A stretch of DNA of 64,000 bases from NCBI RefSeq assembly GCF_001584145.1, contig NZ_CP013232.1:2604001-2668000 (forward strand), given 5' to 3'. The DNA comes from Collimonas fungivorans (GTDB taxonomy: Bacteria; Pseudomonadota; Gammaproteobacteria; Burkholderiales; Burkholderiaceae_D). Below the pieces are notes generated by a model, which saw only the letters and a list, made by a program, of their open reading frames with translations, did no database searches and was not told the DNA's origin. Shown here one piece after another: positions 1 to 8,084 of the stretch. Each line of letters opens with the position of its first letter. The first letter of the stretch is position 1. The translations under genes and the position numbers were made by a program.

Positions 1-1
1 A

Positions 2-172
2 TTGCTTGAATACGATCCGCAGCCGCCGTACCGCAGCGGTACGCCAAGCCTGGCCGGACCTGCCATGGTGCAGCAAGTGCGCGCATCGGCCGCCCCCATG
101 CTGGCGCAGCGCCGGGCGCAATCAGAGGCCGCGGCCGACAACTTGCGGCAGCGCGGCTTAATGAACCAATAG
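2..172 (+). CDS. C-terminal fragment, possibly DJ-1/PfpI family
   Basis: An open frame enters from the left edge and stops with TAG at 170-172, giving about 56 residues. The fragment starts LLEYDPQPPYRSGTPS, which resembles the EYDPQPPF stretch often found near the C-terminus of DJ-1/PfpI (ThiJ) proteins, and ends in an alanine/arginine-rich helix. The catalytic part, if it exists, lies outside the window, so the family call is tentative. The stop overlaps the end of the convergent TPR lipoprotein gene by 15 bases. Confidence 0.45.
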   Translation: MLEYDPQPPYRSGTPSLAGPAMVQQVRASAAPMLAQRRAQSEAAADNLRQRGLMNQ

Positions 173-1324
173 TGGAGTGCGATGCGACTTGACGCGGTCA
201 AGCTTGGCCGCGTACAGGTCGTGGTCGTTGCCGGTTGTGCTGTTTTGCATGGCGATGCTCAAATGCTTGACAGCCTGTTCCATGTCGCCCAGGCGCAGGC
301 AGGCAATGCCCATCCAGTACTGGAATTCATGATAGTAGGGATCGCGCGCAATTTCCCTGCTGAAGTGCATTTTTGCGGCCTTGAAATCGCCGGCGCGCAT
401 TGCCGCCATGCCCAGGTTGAAAGCCTGGAAAGGGGCTTCAGGCTGCAATTGCGCCAGCCTGGCGGCGAGCAGTTTCGATTCGGCAGATTTGCCCAGGTCG
501 TTGAGGACGCCGATCAGGTTGAACATGACCACCGTATTTTCCGGCTCGCGTTGAGACACCAGGCGCAACGTGCGCTCGGCTTCCTGCAAATTGCCGTGGC
601 GCCGGTATATCACTCCCAGCGTGTTGTAGGAAGCGAGGAAATTGGCGTCCTGCCGGATCGCTTCGCGCGCCCACCAGTAGGCGTCGTCCAGTTGGTGCAT
701 GGACAAGGCTTCGGCTGCCTGGTTATTCATGTACATCGCCACCACGGTGTTCTCCTCGATCTCCTGCCTGCGCTGGCCTTCGGTATCTTCCGGCGGCAGG
801 AAATCGATCGTCATCAGGCGGCTTTGGTCAAGCGGCATGCGGATTGCGCTGGGCCGTTTGCCGAGCGTGAGATTGACGTGGCCGCTAGCGAAGTAGAGGT
901 CTGCATTGCGGCTCCAGGCCTGGTCCATGAGTATGGTCTGGTAGCGTACCGGCAGCCCCAGTTCCTTGGCGAAGGCTGCTGTCATGATCACCAGCGACAG
1001 GCAGTTGCCGCTACGGGCGGCGAAGGTCTGGGCGGCATTGCGCGTGTGTTCGGAGCTGTACTCGAGCTGCAGCTGGCCCTTGCTGTACAGCGCATCGAAC
1101 AGGCCTTGCTGTATGCCCTTCACGCGCATCTGGTGGGAGTTCTCCTCGGTGGCCAGGTATTGGCGCATGGCGTGGCTCACGGCAAATACGTCGCCGGCGC
1201 TGACGCGCTGCGAGGGCGGGGAAAACAGCTGGTCGCTGAACAGGCGATCGGCGCGCGGCGCCTGCGGCGAGGTGGCGCAGGCGGCGAACAGGAGACATAC
1301 AGGCAGGACTAGCCAGTGTTTCAT
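158..1324 (-). CDS. TPR lipoprotein with transglutaminase-like N-terminal domain
   Basis: A 388-residue protein starting at ATG 1324; an upstream TTG at 1348 is possible but the ATG gives a clean lipoprotein signal (MKHWLVLPVCLLFAAC, lipobox LFAAC), so it should be membrane-anchored outside the cytoplasm. Residues about 90-150 include the stretch RSGNCLSLVIMTAAFAKELG, the Cys-containing core typical of transglutaminase-like domains that precede TPRs. The C-terminal half consists of tetratricopeptide repeats (for example ASYNTLGVIYRRHGNLQEAE). Such proteins act as scaffolds or in envelope assembly; the partner is unknown. It stands alone, convergent with the partial gene at the left edge and in the same direction as the CBS gene. 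Confidence 0.8.
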   Translation of the reverse strand: MKHWLVLPVCLLFAACATSPQAPRADRLFSDQLFSPPSQRVSAGDVFAVSHAMRQYLATEENSHQMRVKGIQQGLFDALYSKGQLQLEYSSEHTRNAAQTFAARSGNCLSLVIMTAAFAKELGLPVRYQTILMDQAWSRNADLYFASGHVNLTLGKRPSAIRMPLDQSRLMTIDFLPPEDTEGQRRQEIEENTVVAMYMNNQAAEALSMHQLDDAYWWAREAIRQDANFLASYNTLGVIYRRHGNLQEAERTLRLVSQREPENTVVMFNLIGVLNDLGKSAESKLLAARLAQLQPEAPFQAFNLGMAAMRAGDFKAAKMHFSREIARDPYYHEFQYWMGIACLRLGDMEQAVKHLSIAMQNSTTGNDHDLYAAKLDRVKSHRTPLLVH

Positions 1325-1399
1325 CTGAGGCCACCAAGTGGTAGGCAACTTCTAATATGCAGCTTGCGGCAGGCTGCTTTCAATATATACCTGAACCGG

Positions 1400-1840
1400 T
1401 CAGGCCGGATGTCCCATGATGTAGTGCTCGAGCTGCTGGATGATGAACTGCTGTTCCGAGATGATGTCTTTCACCAGGTCGCCGATCGAGATGATGCCGA
1501 CCAGCTTGTCAGCGTCCAGGATCGGCAGGTGGCGCAAGCGATTCTCGGTCATCAGCGCCATGCATTGTTCATTGGTGTCGTCCAGCCGCACATACATGAC
1601 GGAGGAAGTCATGATGTCGCGCACGGAAGTGTCTGTTGACGAGCGGCCTTTGAGTATCATCTTCCTGGCATAGTCGCGCTCGGTCACGATGCCGACGATT
1701 TTTCCCTGCTCCGTCACCAGCAGCGCACCGACGCTCTTGTCCGACATCATCTTGATGGCGTCGAACACCTTGGCGTCGGGAGCAATCGTATAGACAGTCT
1801 GATTCTGCTTGGTCTTGAGAATCTGTGCGACGGTTTTCAT
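1400..1840 (-). CDS. CBS-domain pair protein
   Basis: A 146-residue protein made of two CBS motifs in tandem (about residues 10-65 and 75-130), with typical stretches KIVGIVTERDYARK and KLVGIISIGDLVKD. CBS pairs bind adenine nucleotides and act as regulatory sensors; stand-alone versions are common in proteobacteria and their targets are usually unknown. ATG 1840 is preferred over the in-frame TTG at 1855 because AAGGGA sits six bases upstream of it. There is no catalytic domain. It is probably monocistronic. Confidence 0.85.
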   Translation of the reverse strand: MKTVAQILKTKQNQTVYTIAPDAKVFDAIKMMSDKSVGALLVTEQGKIVGIVTERDYARKMILKGRSSTDTSVRDIMTSSVMYVRLDDTNEQCMALMTENRLRHLPILDADKLVGIISIGDLVKDIISEQQFIIQQLEHYIMGHPA

Positions 1841-2158
1841 CAGGCATCCCTTCAAATAAACGCTGCAATTTGAATAATTATTCTGCGACCCTGCTTAGTC
1901 AAGAAAGTAGTCTTTTCGTTTTCAAATTGCAAGCATCTTCAATGCGTGCGTACGCCGCCGCTGACAATTCTGACAGTAGTAAAAAGATGGGCTATTATAT
2001 TATTATTGCAGTGCGGCAATAAATTCTTTGGCTGGCAAAATTGAACCATAGGCGGGCAACACGCTCTGTCTGTGGGGTCTGGAGCGACGCATATCCTCGC
2101 TGTGAGGGCGAGCAAGCGCAAGAAACAGAAAGTCTTTTTTTAATGACAACGTATTTCA
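1841..2158. other. Intergenic region before the phosphorelay genes
   Basis: This roughly 320-base gap separates the divergent CBS and histidine kinase genes and is more AT-rich than its surroundings, with an AT-rich run around 1975-2010 and a small inverted pair ATTGC/GCAAT at 2005-2020. It must hold both promoters. No conserved small gene or RNA was recognised. Confidence 0.4.
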
Positions 2159-3862
2159 ATGGTTGTTTTGCCAATGACCGATTTTAGTTTTACCGCCGTG
2201 CTGAAAAAAATACAGAAGTCAGATGTTGCAATAGCCTTGCCGCGCCGGTCGGATATCCGGCTTGCGATCCTTTTTTTTGCAAGCGCATTAATCGCATGTA
2301 TATGGGTGGTTACCTTATATGACGAAGCCAGCGAAACGCAGCGCGAGCTGGAAAAGGTCGGGCGCGACGCCCAGAACGTGGCTCGGGCGTTCGATGAAAA
2401 CATCAGCCACGTGATCGAACAGGCCGACGAAGCCAGCGACCTGCTGAAATTCCAGTACGAGCGCTTCGGCGCAAAGTTGAGCAGCCCCGAATACCGGGAT
2501 GCATGGCTGATGCAAGGTAATCTCGCCAACCGTTTTTTCATTCTTGACGAACACGGGAAGCAGGTTTACGCCAACGAAGATATTGTGCTTAACGACGGCC
2601 TGATAGCTGATCATATGCAGTTGCATCTGGGGCACGATTCCGGCCAGCTGCTATTCCTTGCCAAGCCGGTGCGCGACCGCGTCTCGGGCGAGTGGTCCAT
2701 GCAGGCCAGCCGGCGCCTTAACCGGCCCGACGGCAGCTTTAGCGGCGTAGTCGGCGTTTCGATAAGCAACGAGGCGGTGACGCGCTTTTATCACCAGATC
2801 AACGTCGGCCAGGATGGCGCGATCAGCGTGGTCGGCGACGAAGGCACGATCAAGGCGCGTGAGCCGGACGGCGCCAAGGCGATTGGCATGGATTTTTCCG
2901 GCAGGCCGTCGTTCGCCGTGATGAAGCAGCGCAAGCAAGGCTACCTGACCAGCAACGGCGTGGTCGATGGCAAGCGGCGAACCTATGCCTACCGTCACCT
3001 GGAAAATTATCCGTTGATGGTGATTGTCGGGATTTCGGTCGAAGAGGCGATGCAGCCTTTCTATAACAACCGCTTTCGCGGTTATGTGCTGGCTGCCTTT
3101 TCAACCGGGGTGGTGGTGGTGTTCACCATCTTCATCCTGTTCATGGCGAACGGCCTGGTGAGCACAGGGCGGGTGGCGACCCTGGCCAACCAGGCCAAGT
3201 CGCAGTTTCTCGCGAATATGTCGCATGAATTGCGTACGCCGCTGAATGGAATTTTGGGTTATGCGGAACTGTTGCGCGAAGATCTGGTCGGAACCGACGA
3301 GCAACATTTTGCGCAGGCAATACATGACAGCGGCACGCACTTGCTATTGCTGGTCAATACAGTGCTCGATCTGGAGCGGATCGCGGCGGGGAAAATGGAA
3401 GTATTCATTGCCACCGAAAATTTGCGCGAGCTGATGCAGAAAATTGTTGCCAGCCATGCATCTACCGCGATGCGCAAGGGGATCGCCTTGAGGCTGGTGC
3501 TGAGTCCGGCGCTGCCGGTCGAATTTGCCTGCGACCGCGGCAAGCTGATCAGGGTGCTCAACAACCTGATCCACAATGCGCTGAAATACACGGACCAGGG
3601 GGCGGTAACGGTGCGTGTGCTGCAGGGCGACGGCGTGCTGATATTCCGGGTAGTGGATACCGGCGAAGGCATCCCGGCGGAACTGCAGCGCATCATCTTT
3701 GAAAAATTTGCGCAGGTGGACGGCTCGGACATGCGGGCGCAAGCCGGCAGCGGCCTGGGCCTGGCGCTGGCCAAGGAATTGGTGAAATTCATGGGCGGCA
3801 CCATCGCCGTACGGTCGCGGGTTGGCAAAGGTTCCATATTTGCTTTCACGCTGCCGATTTGA
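2159..3862 (+). CDS. Membrane sensor histidine kinase with periplasmic sensor domain
   Basis: A 567-residue kinase. Two membrane segments (about 34-54 and 309-329) enclose a periplasmic domain of some 250 residues that looks like a PDC/dCache sensor (FFILDEHGKQVYANE, GVVGVSISNEAVTRF). The cytoplasmic part has an H-box MSHELRTPLNGILGYAELL with His356 as the phosphorylation site, an N-box NNLIHNALKYTDQG, and G-boxes DTGEGIPAEL and GSGLGLALAKEL, so it should be an active kinase. No receiver or Hpt domain is fused; these are supplied by the next two genes. No good ribosome binding site is visible; ATG 2174 is an alternative start. The ligand is unknown. Confidence 0.9.
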   Translation: MVVLPMTDFSFTAVLKKIQKSDVAIALPRRSDIRLAILFFASALIACIWVVTLYDEASETQRELEKVGRDAQNVARAFDENISHVIEQADEASDLLKFQYERFGAKLSSPEYRDAWLMQGNLANRFFILDEHGKQVYANEDIVLNDGLIADHMQLHLGHDSGQLLFLAKPVRDRVSGEWSMQASRRLNRPDGSFSGVVGVSISNEAVTRFYHQINVGQDGAISVVGDEGTIKAREPDGAKAIGMDFSGRPSFAVMKQRKQGYLTSNGVVDGKRRTYAYRHLENYPLMVIVGISVEEAMQPFYNNRFRGYVLAAFSTGVVVVFTIFILFMANGLVSTGRVATLANQAKSQFLANMSHELRTPLNGILGYAELLREDLVGTDEQHFAQAIHDSGTHLLLLVNTVLDLERIAAGKMEVFIATENLRELMQKIVASHASTAMRKGIALRLVLSPALPVEFACDRGKLIRVLNNLIHNALKYTDQGAVTVRVLQGDGVLIFRVVDTGEGIPAELQRIIFEKFAQVDGSDMRAQAGSGLGLALAKELVKFMGGTIAVRSRVGKGSIFAFTLPI

Positions 3863-3889
3863 ACAAGGCTTTACAGTGATTAGGTGTGA

Positions 3890-4249
3890 ATGAAAAACAT
3901 ATTGGTAGTGGATGACAATCCTCTCAACAGCAATCTCGCCAGGATCATCCTGACCAGGGCGGGACATACGGTTCACGTGTTTTCCGGAGCCTCCGAGGCT
4001 CTGCGTTATCTGGAAAAAAATACAGTCGATGTGGTGTTGACCGATGTCGGCATGCGCGATATAAACGGTAAAGAATTCTGCCGCCTGGTCAAGGACGGCA
4101 GTCACATGGTGGTTCCCCGCATGGTGGCTTATACCGCCTTTGCGATGGAGGAGGAGTTGTTGTCGATCCGGGCGGCAGGTTTCGATGCCGTAGTCATCAA
4201 GCCGGCGACCCGTGTCCAGATACTGGCAGCAGTGGATCCTGCCAGTTGA
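3890..4249 (+). CDS. Single-domain CheY-like response regulator
   Basis: A 119-residue stand-alone receiver domain with the acidic pair Asp8-Asp9, phosphoacceptor Asp52 (in VVLTDVGM), the switch Thr in AYTAF and the conserved Lys in VIKPAT. It has no output domain, so it likely acts as a phosphate shuttle or through protein contact. It follows the kinase by 27 bases and overlaps a possible TTG start of the Hpt gene, which makes a three-gene phosphorelay operon. Confidence 0.9.
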   Translation: MKNILVVDDNPLNSNLARIILTRAGHTVHVFSGASEALRYLEKNTVDVVLTDVGMRDINGKEFCRLVKDGSHMVVPRMVAYTAFAMEEELLSIRAAGFDAVVIKPATRVQILAAVDPAS

Positions 4250-4314
4250 AGCGCTGTTTCGCGTTGTTTGCGTTGTTTGATACAGCGCTTCAGGAACATA
4301 ACCAACCGCCGACC

Positions 4315-4692
4315 ATGCAATCTCATATCTGCCATCACTTCAGCCCCGAGATGTTTTTAAAACATTCTTATAATGACAAGAGTGTTTTTGTCGACCTGTG
4401 CAAGCTGTTCCTGCAGGTCGGCGGCGAGCAGTTTGCGCGTTTGAAATCGGCCGTGCAGGCCGGCAATGTCAGCGCCACGACGCAGGAATGCCATGCCCTC
4501 AAGGGTACGCTGCTGATCTCGGGCGCCGACGCCGCGGTACGTTTGCTGGATCAGATCGAGATCGAGTTCAACCGGAAAAAGCGGGTATGCACGACGGAAA
4601 AAATCATCGAGCTGCAAAATGAAATCATGCTGACCCTGGATGAAGTGCGCGACTTCCTGGTGGAGCTGGAGAGCCTCGAACTCCAGTATTGA
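4315..4692 (+). CDS. Hpt-domain phosphotransfer protein
   Basis: A 125-residue protein from ATG 4315; translation from TTG 4246, which overlaps the previous stop, would add 23 residues. The four-helix Hpt signature ECHALKGTLLISGA carries the expected phosphorylated His60. No other domain is present. With the membrane kinase and the free receiver just upstream it completes a His-Asp-His relay. The final acceptor, a response regulator with an output domain, is not obvious here, though the HTH-receiver fusion at 5455-6081 is a nearby candidate. Confidence 0.8.
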   Translation: MQSHICHHFSPEMFLKHSYNDKSVFVDLCKLFLQVGGEQFARLKSAVQAGNVSATTQECHALKGTLLISGADAAVRLLDQIEIEFNRKKRVCTTEKIIELQNEIMLTLDEVRDFLVELESLELQY

Positions 4693-4696
4693 ATAT

Positions 4697-5356
4697 TCAG
4701 GGCGCCGGTTGATTCGGCGGCGGAGTGCAGCATTTTTCTGCAGCGTGGCGGCGGCTTTCGGCAGCCAGCGCGGAGTGGCCCGACAATAATAGCGCAGCCT
4801 TGTCGATCAGCAGCTGGGTCGGGATCGGCCGGGCGAAAGAGGCTGCCAGCAACAGCACAAAACTGACGCTCATCAAGGTGCGGTTCAGCACCGGCCTAGG
4901 CAGGGTTTCGGCGCACCAGATGAAAGCAAGGCTGACGGCGCCGCCCAATACCCATCCGCTGAGCGCTTCCGAGACCGAGTGAAAATCCAGCAGCACGCGC
5001 GACAGGCTGATCAATGCCGCAAAAGCCATGCCGGACACAGCTGCAAGCTGCCGGGTCATGGTCGTTTTCTGCTGGAAAAGGAGATAGAAGAGCAGGGGGA
5101 TGATCGCCGCGGAGCGCATTGCATGGCCGCTGAAACCGGTGAAATCCAGCTCGTCTATGCCTATGCCCCAGCCGACAAATGCGATCTTCGAGGCGGCCAC
5201 CAGCAGCAAAGCGGAACCGAACAGCAGGCACCAGGCCCAGAACAGACGTTGCGCACGTGCCGCCAGCAGCCACGCTGCAATTGCAACGGCGGCGGGAAGC
5301 ATGATGGTGCTGCCGCCGACTTTGGTGATACCCATCCATGAAAACATAAAACTCAA
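4697..5356 (-). CDS. PAP2-superfamily membrane phosphatase
   Basis: A membrane protein of about 219 residues with several hydrophobic segments. It carries the PAP2 motifs FSGHAMRS (motif 2, SGH) and SLSRVLLDFHSVSEALSG (motif 3, SR...H), so it probably dephosphorylates a lipid phosphate such as undecaprenyl or phosphatidic acid derivatives at the membrane. The start is uncertain: the first starts are TTG 5356 and ATG 5347, but protein-like sequence continues in frame upstream (HINLLVSQETGIGRYWAL) to a stop near 5420 without any ATG, GTG or TTG. It is convergent with the Hpt gene, four bases from its stop. Confidence 0.75.
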   Translation of the reverse strand: MSFMFSWMGITKVGGSTIMLPAAVAIAAWLLAARAQRLFWAWCLLFGSALLLVAASKIAFVGWGIGIDELDFTGFSGHAMRSAAIIPLLFYLLFQQKTTMTRQLAAVSGMAFAALISLSRVLLDFHSVSEALSGWVLGGAVSLAFIWCAETLPRPVLNRTLMSVSFVLLLAASFARPIPTQLLIDKAALLLSGHSALAAESRRHAAEKCCTPPPNQPAP

Positions 5357-5454
5357 TGCCCAATAGCGGCCAATACCGGTCTCCTGCGATACCAGCAGGT
5401 TGATATGCGCTGATCCGCGCTATTTTTTTCTCGAGGTCGGCTCAAACAGGTGAT

Positions 5455-6081
5455 TCAAGCAGGCGATGCTACACGAGCCTGGCGCGCCTTGCGTGCCGCG
5501 CAGCCGCGCATGAAGCCGCGCAGCTCTTCGAATACGATAGGTTTCTGGAAAAACAGGACTTCATCGGGCAAGCCGCCGCGCGCATCCAGGTCTGCCCTGC
5601 TGAGGGTAGTGAGAACGGCGATGTCGATATGCCTGAGATCGGGATTGGCGAGCACCGTTTTGACAATTTCATAACCGTCGATACCCTCCATGACGATATC
5701 GAGCAGCAGGATATCGTACTTGCGCTGGGCGATTTCCACCAGCGCCTGGTAACCGTTTTCGCAAAAGCGGGTCTCCAGCGCGATATCCCAGGAAGCGATC
5801 TGCTTCTCGTACACCATGCGCTGCAAAGCGTTATCTTCGACGACCAGGGCGCTCAAGGTCGACGACGGCGCGCTCCTGCCGCGGTCTGTCAGCAAATCGC
5901 TGCGTTCAGCCTTCAGCGCATCGATCGCCTCGCGCGGAATGCGGCGATGCCCGCCTTGGGTCTTCCAGGCCACCAGAACCCCGCGCTCTACCAGTTGCTG
6001 AACTGATGTGACGGATATTCCCAGCAGCTTGGCTGCTTCTTGCGTAGTGACGTCGCTTTGATTGAGTTTCACTGCTGACAT
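5455..6081 (-). CDS. Excisionase/MerR-type HTH fused to a receiver domain
   Basis: A 208-residue protein with an unusual order: an N-terminal helix-turn-helix (about residues 12-52, TTQEAAKLLGISVTSVQQLV and GGHRRIP, as in MerR/excisionase families) followed by a response-regulator receiver (about 75-195) with acidic residues Glu82-Asp83, phosphoacceptor Asp128 in ILLLDIVM, and Lys in FFQKPI. Most regulators place the receiver first. It lies upstream of the exopolysaccharide cluster and reads away from it, so control of that cluster is plausible but not shown. The start ATG 6081 is well defined. Confidence 0.85.
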   Translation of the reverse strand: MSAVKLNQSDVTTQEAAKLLGISVTSVQQLVERGVLVAWKTQGGHRRIPREAIDALKAERSDLLTDRGRSAPSSTLSALVVEDNALQRMVYEKQIASWDIALETRFCENGYQALVEIAQRKYDILLLDIVMEGIDGYEIVKTVLANPDLRHIDIAVLTTLSRADLDARGGLPDEVLFFQKPIVFEELRGFMRGCAARKARQARVASPA

Positions 6082-6413
6082 TGGGCGGTTAGAGAGTTAG
6101 ATGATGCCGGATTAGGTGATGCATTTTATCAAACGTATTTTATCAAACGCATTTTATTAATTAATTAAACACCTTCCAGCCTTTGATTTGCGGCCGCCGC
6201 GGGCGGTTCCGGCGGTTGCCGCAGGCTGAAATGCATTTATTTGCACTTGCAGCAAATTATCGCTGGTCATCCAAATAAAAAATACTATAAAATCGTTGAA
6301 ATCGGTATTTATGTGATTTTAAACGATTTTTGTTGTTTTTTTGATTTTAAATTCGCATAGCTGCCTAAATTGGCTTGAGCTGCGTACGTTAAATTGGATC
6401 GGTGTGAATTAAA
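6082..6413. promoter_or_regulatory. AT-rich regulatory region before the exopolysaccharide operon
   Basis: This 332-base gap separates the HTH-receiver gene from wza and must contain both promoters. A 13-base unit ATTTTATCAAACG occurs twice in tandem at 6123-6135 and 6137-6149, followed by a degenerate third copy ATTTTATTAA, which looks like a repeated regulator site. The 6260-6410 part is strongly AT-rich. No small gene or RNA fold was recognised. Confidence 0.5.
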
Positions 6414-7547
6414 TTGAAAAAAATATTGCTGCTAACTCTCGTGTTTGCACTGGGCGGTTGTGCTTTTGCCCCAGGCATGAAATTCGATTCATATTCGCCA
6501 TTGGATGCAAGCGATCCTGAGTCGGTGCCGGTGATCACCCCGATCACCCTCAAGCTGGTGCAGCAGGAAAACGCCGAGCGCGTGCGGCAAGCCGGGCAAG
6601 GCGAGCAGTACCGGGAATTGATCGGCAAACCGCAGCCGTATCGCATGGGGCCTGCCGACATCTTGTCGATCATCGTCTGGGATCATCCCGAACTGGTTGT
6701 TCCTAACCTCACTTATACCTTGGGCGCTACCGGCAACCTGTCGAACAGCGGCATGACGGCACAGACGCTGCCTGGTTATGTGATCAGCAACGAGGGCGAG
6801 GTGCAGTTTCCCTACGTCGGCCTGTTCAAGGCAGAAGGATACACCGAAGTAGAGGCGCAAAAGAAGCTGCGCGGGCTGCTCTCCAAATATATACGCGATC
6901 CGCAGATTACCCTGCGCGTCATCGGTTATCGCAGCCAGAAGATCTATGTCGACGGCGAAGTGCGTTCGGCCGGGGTCAAGCAGATGAGCGACGTGCCGAT
7001 GACCCTGTCGGAAGCGATCAACCAGGCCGGCGGCATACCGCCGAGCGGCGACGCCAGCCGGATTACGCTGGTGCGCGGCGCCAAGAGTTATGAAATCAGC
7101 GTGCCAGACCTGATTGCGCGCAATCTCAGTCCGTCCGACATTCTCATGCAAAACAACGACGTGCTGCGGGTCGCGCCGCTGAGCGACAACCAGGTATCGG
7201 TGTCAGGCGAAGTGCGCAGCCCGGGGTTGCTGCCCTTGCGCAGCAATGGCCGGCTTACCCTGAGCGATGCCCTGAACGGCGCCGGCGGCGTCGACGCCAA
7301 CACCAGCGATCCAAGCGCGATCTATGTGGTGCGGGCCGCCCCCGACGGCACCATGCCCAAGGTATTCCACCTGGACAGCAAATCGCCGGTCGGCATGGCG
7401 CTGGCGGAAAACTTCCCGCTGCAGGCCAAGGATGTGGTGTATGTCGATGCCCCGGGCCTGGTTCGTTTCAGCCGCGTGTTTGCGCTGCTGGTCGGCACTT
7501 CTACTACCGCGGTCAATTCGCGTAACGCTGTGGACAAGAAAAATTGA
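6414..7547 (+). CDS. wza: Wza-type outer-membrane polysaccharide export lipoprotein
   Basis: A 377-residue protein of the usual Wza length. It starts at TTG 6414 and this start is supported by an immediate lipoprotein signal (MKKILLLTLVFALGGC, Cys16 after LGG). The body has a polysaccharide export domain (MGPADILSIIVWDHPELV) and SLBB domains (VDGEVRSAGVKQMS and VSGEVRSPGLLPL). It forms the outer-membrane channel through which capsule or exopolysaccharide leaves the cell, working with the Wzc kinase. Its stop overlaps the start of wzb by four bases. Confidence 0.93.
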   Translation: MKKILLLTLVFALGGCAFAPGMKFDSYSPLDASDPESVPVITPITLKLVQQENAERVRQAGQGEQYRELIGKPQPYRMGPADILSIIVWDHPELVVPNLTYTLGATGNLSNSGMTAQTLPGYVISNEGEVQFPYVGLFKAEGYTEVEAQKKLRGLLSKYIRDPQITLRVIGYRSQKIYVDGEVRSAGVKQMSDVPMTLSEAINQAGGIPPSGDASRITLVRGAKSYEISVPDLIARNLSPSDILMQNNDVLRVAPLSDNQVSVSGEVRSPGLLPLRSNGRLTLSDALNGAGGVDANTSDPSAIYVVRAAPDGTMPKVFHLDSKSPVGMALAENFPLQAKDVVYVDAPGLVRFSRVFALLVGTSTTAVNSRNAVDKKN

Positions 7548-7981
7548 TCAAATCCATCCTCGTCGTCTGCATAGGCAATATCTGCCGCAGCCCCATGGCG
7601 GCGGCGCTGTTCGCCAAACAATTGCCGGGCCTGAATTGCCGTTCGGCCGGCATCGGCGCGCTGATAGGGCAGCCGGCCGCGCCGTATTCGATCGAACTGA
7701 TGAAGCAGTGCGATATCGACATCAGCGATCACCGGGCGCAGCAGCTGCAGTCGTGGCTGTGCGATTCATCCGACCTGATCCTGGTGATGGATATCGAACA
7801 GAAACAGCATATTGAAAAACAATATCCGACCACGCGCGGCAAGTTGTTCCGGCTCGGGCAGTTCAGCCAGTTCGACGTGTTCGATCCCTACAAGCGCCCG
7901 CGCGATGAGTTCGAGAGCTGCCTGCGCCTGATTGAACAGGGCGTGGCCGATTGGGTAAGGCGCATCGATTCGGTCAATTAG
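7544..7981 (+). CDS. wzb: Wzb-type low-molecular-weight protein tyrosine phosphatase
   Basis: A 145-residue cytoplasmic phosphatase with the active-site loop VVCIGNICRSP (Cys9 nucleophile, Arg15) and the catalytic Asp in FDPYKRPRDEF. It starts at TTG 7544 in the TTGA overlap with wza. In such operons it removes phosphate from the C-terminal tyrosines of Wzc and so cycles polymer export. The order wza-wzb-wzc is the classical one. Confidence 0.93.
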   Translation: MIKSILVVCIGNICRSPMAAALFAKQLPGLNCRSAGIGALIGQPAAPYSIELMKQCDIDISDHRAQQLQSWLCDSSDLILVMDIEQKQHIEKQYPTTRGKLFRLGQFSQFDVFDPYKRPRDEFESCLRLIEQGVADWVRRIDSVN

Positions 7982-8084
7982 CGGCGACCAGGGCCGGCGC
8001 GGCGCGCGATCGATGCGCGCACGCCGCCAGCAATGCACGTGGTCAGTACCTCATATCAATATTTGCCAACCAGCTGAATAATCC

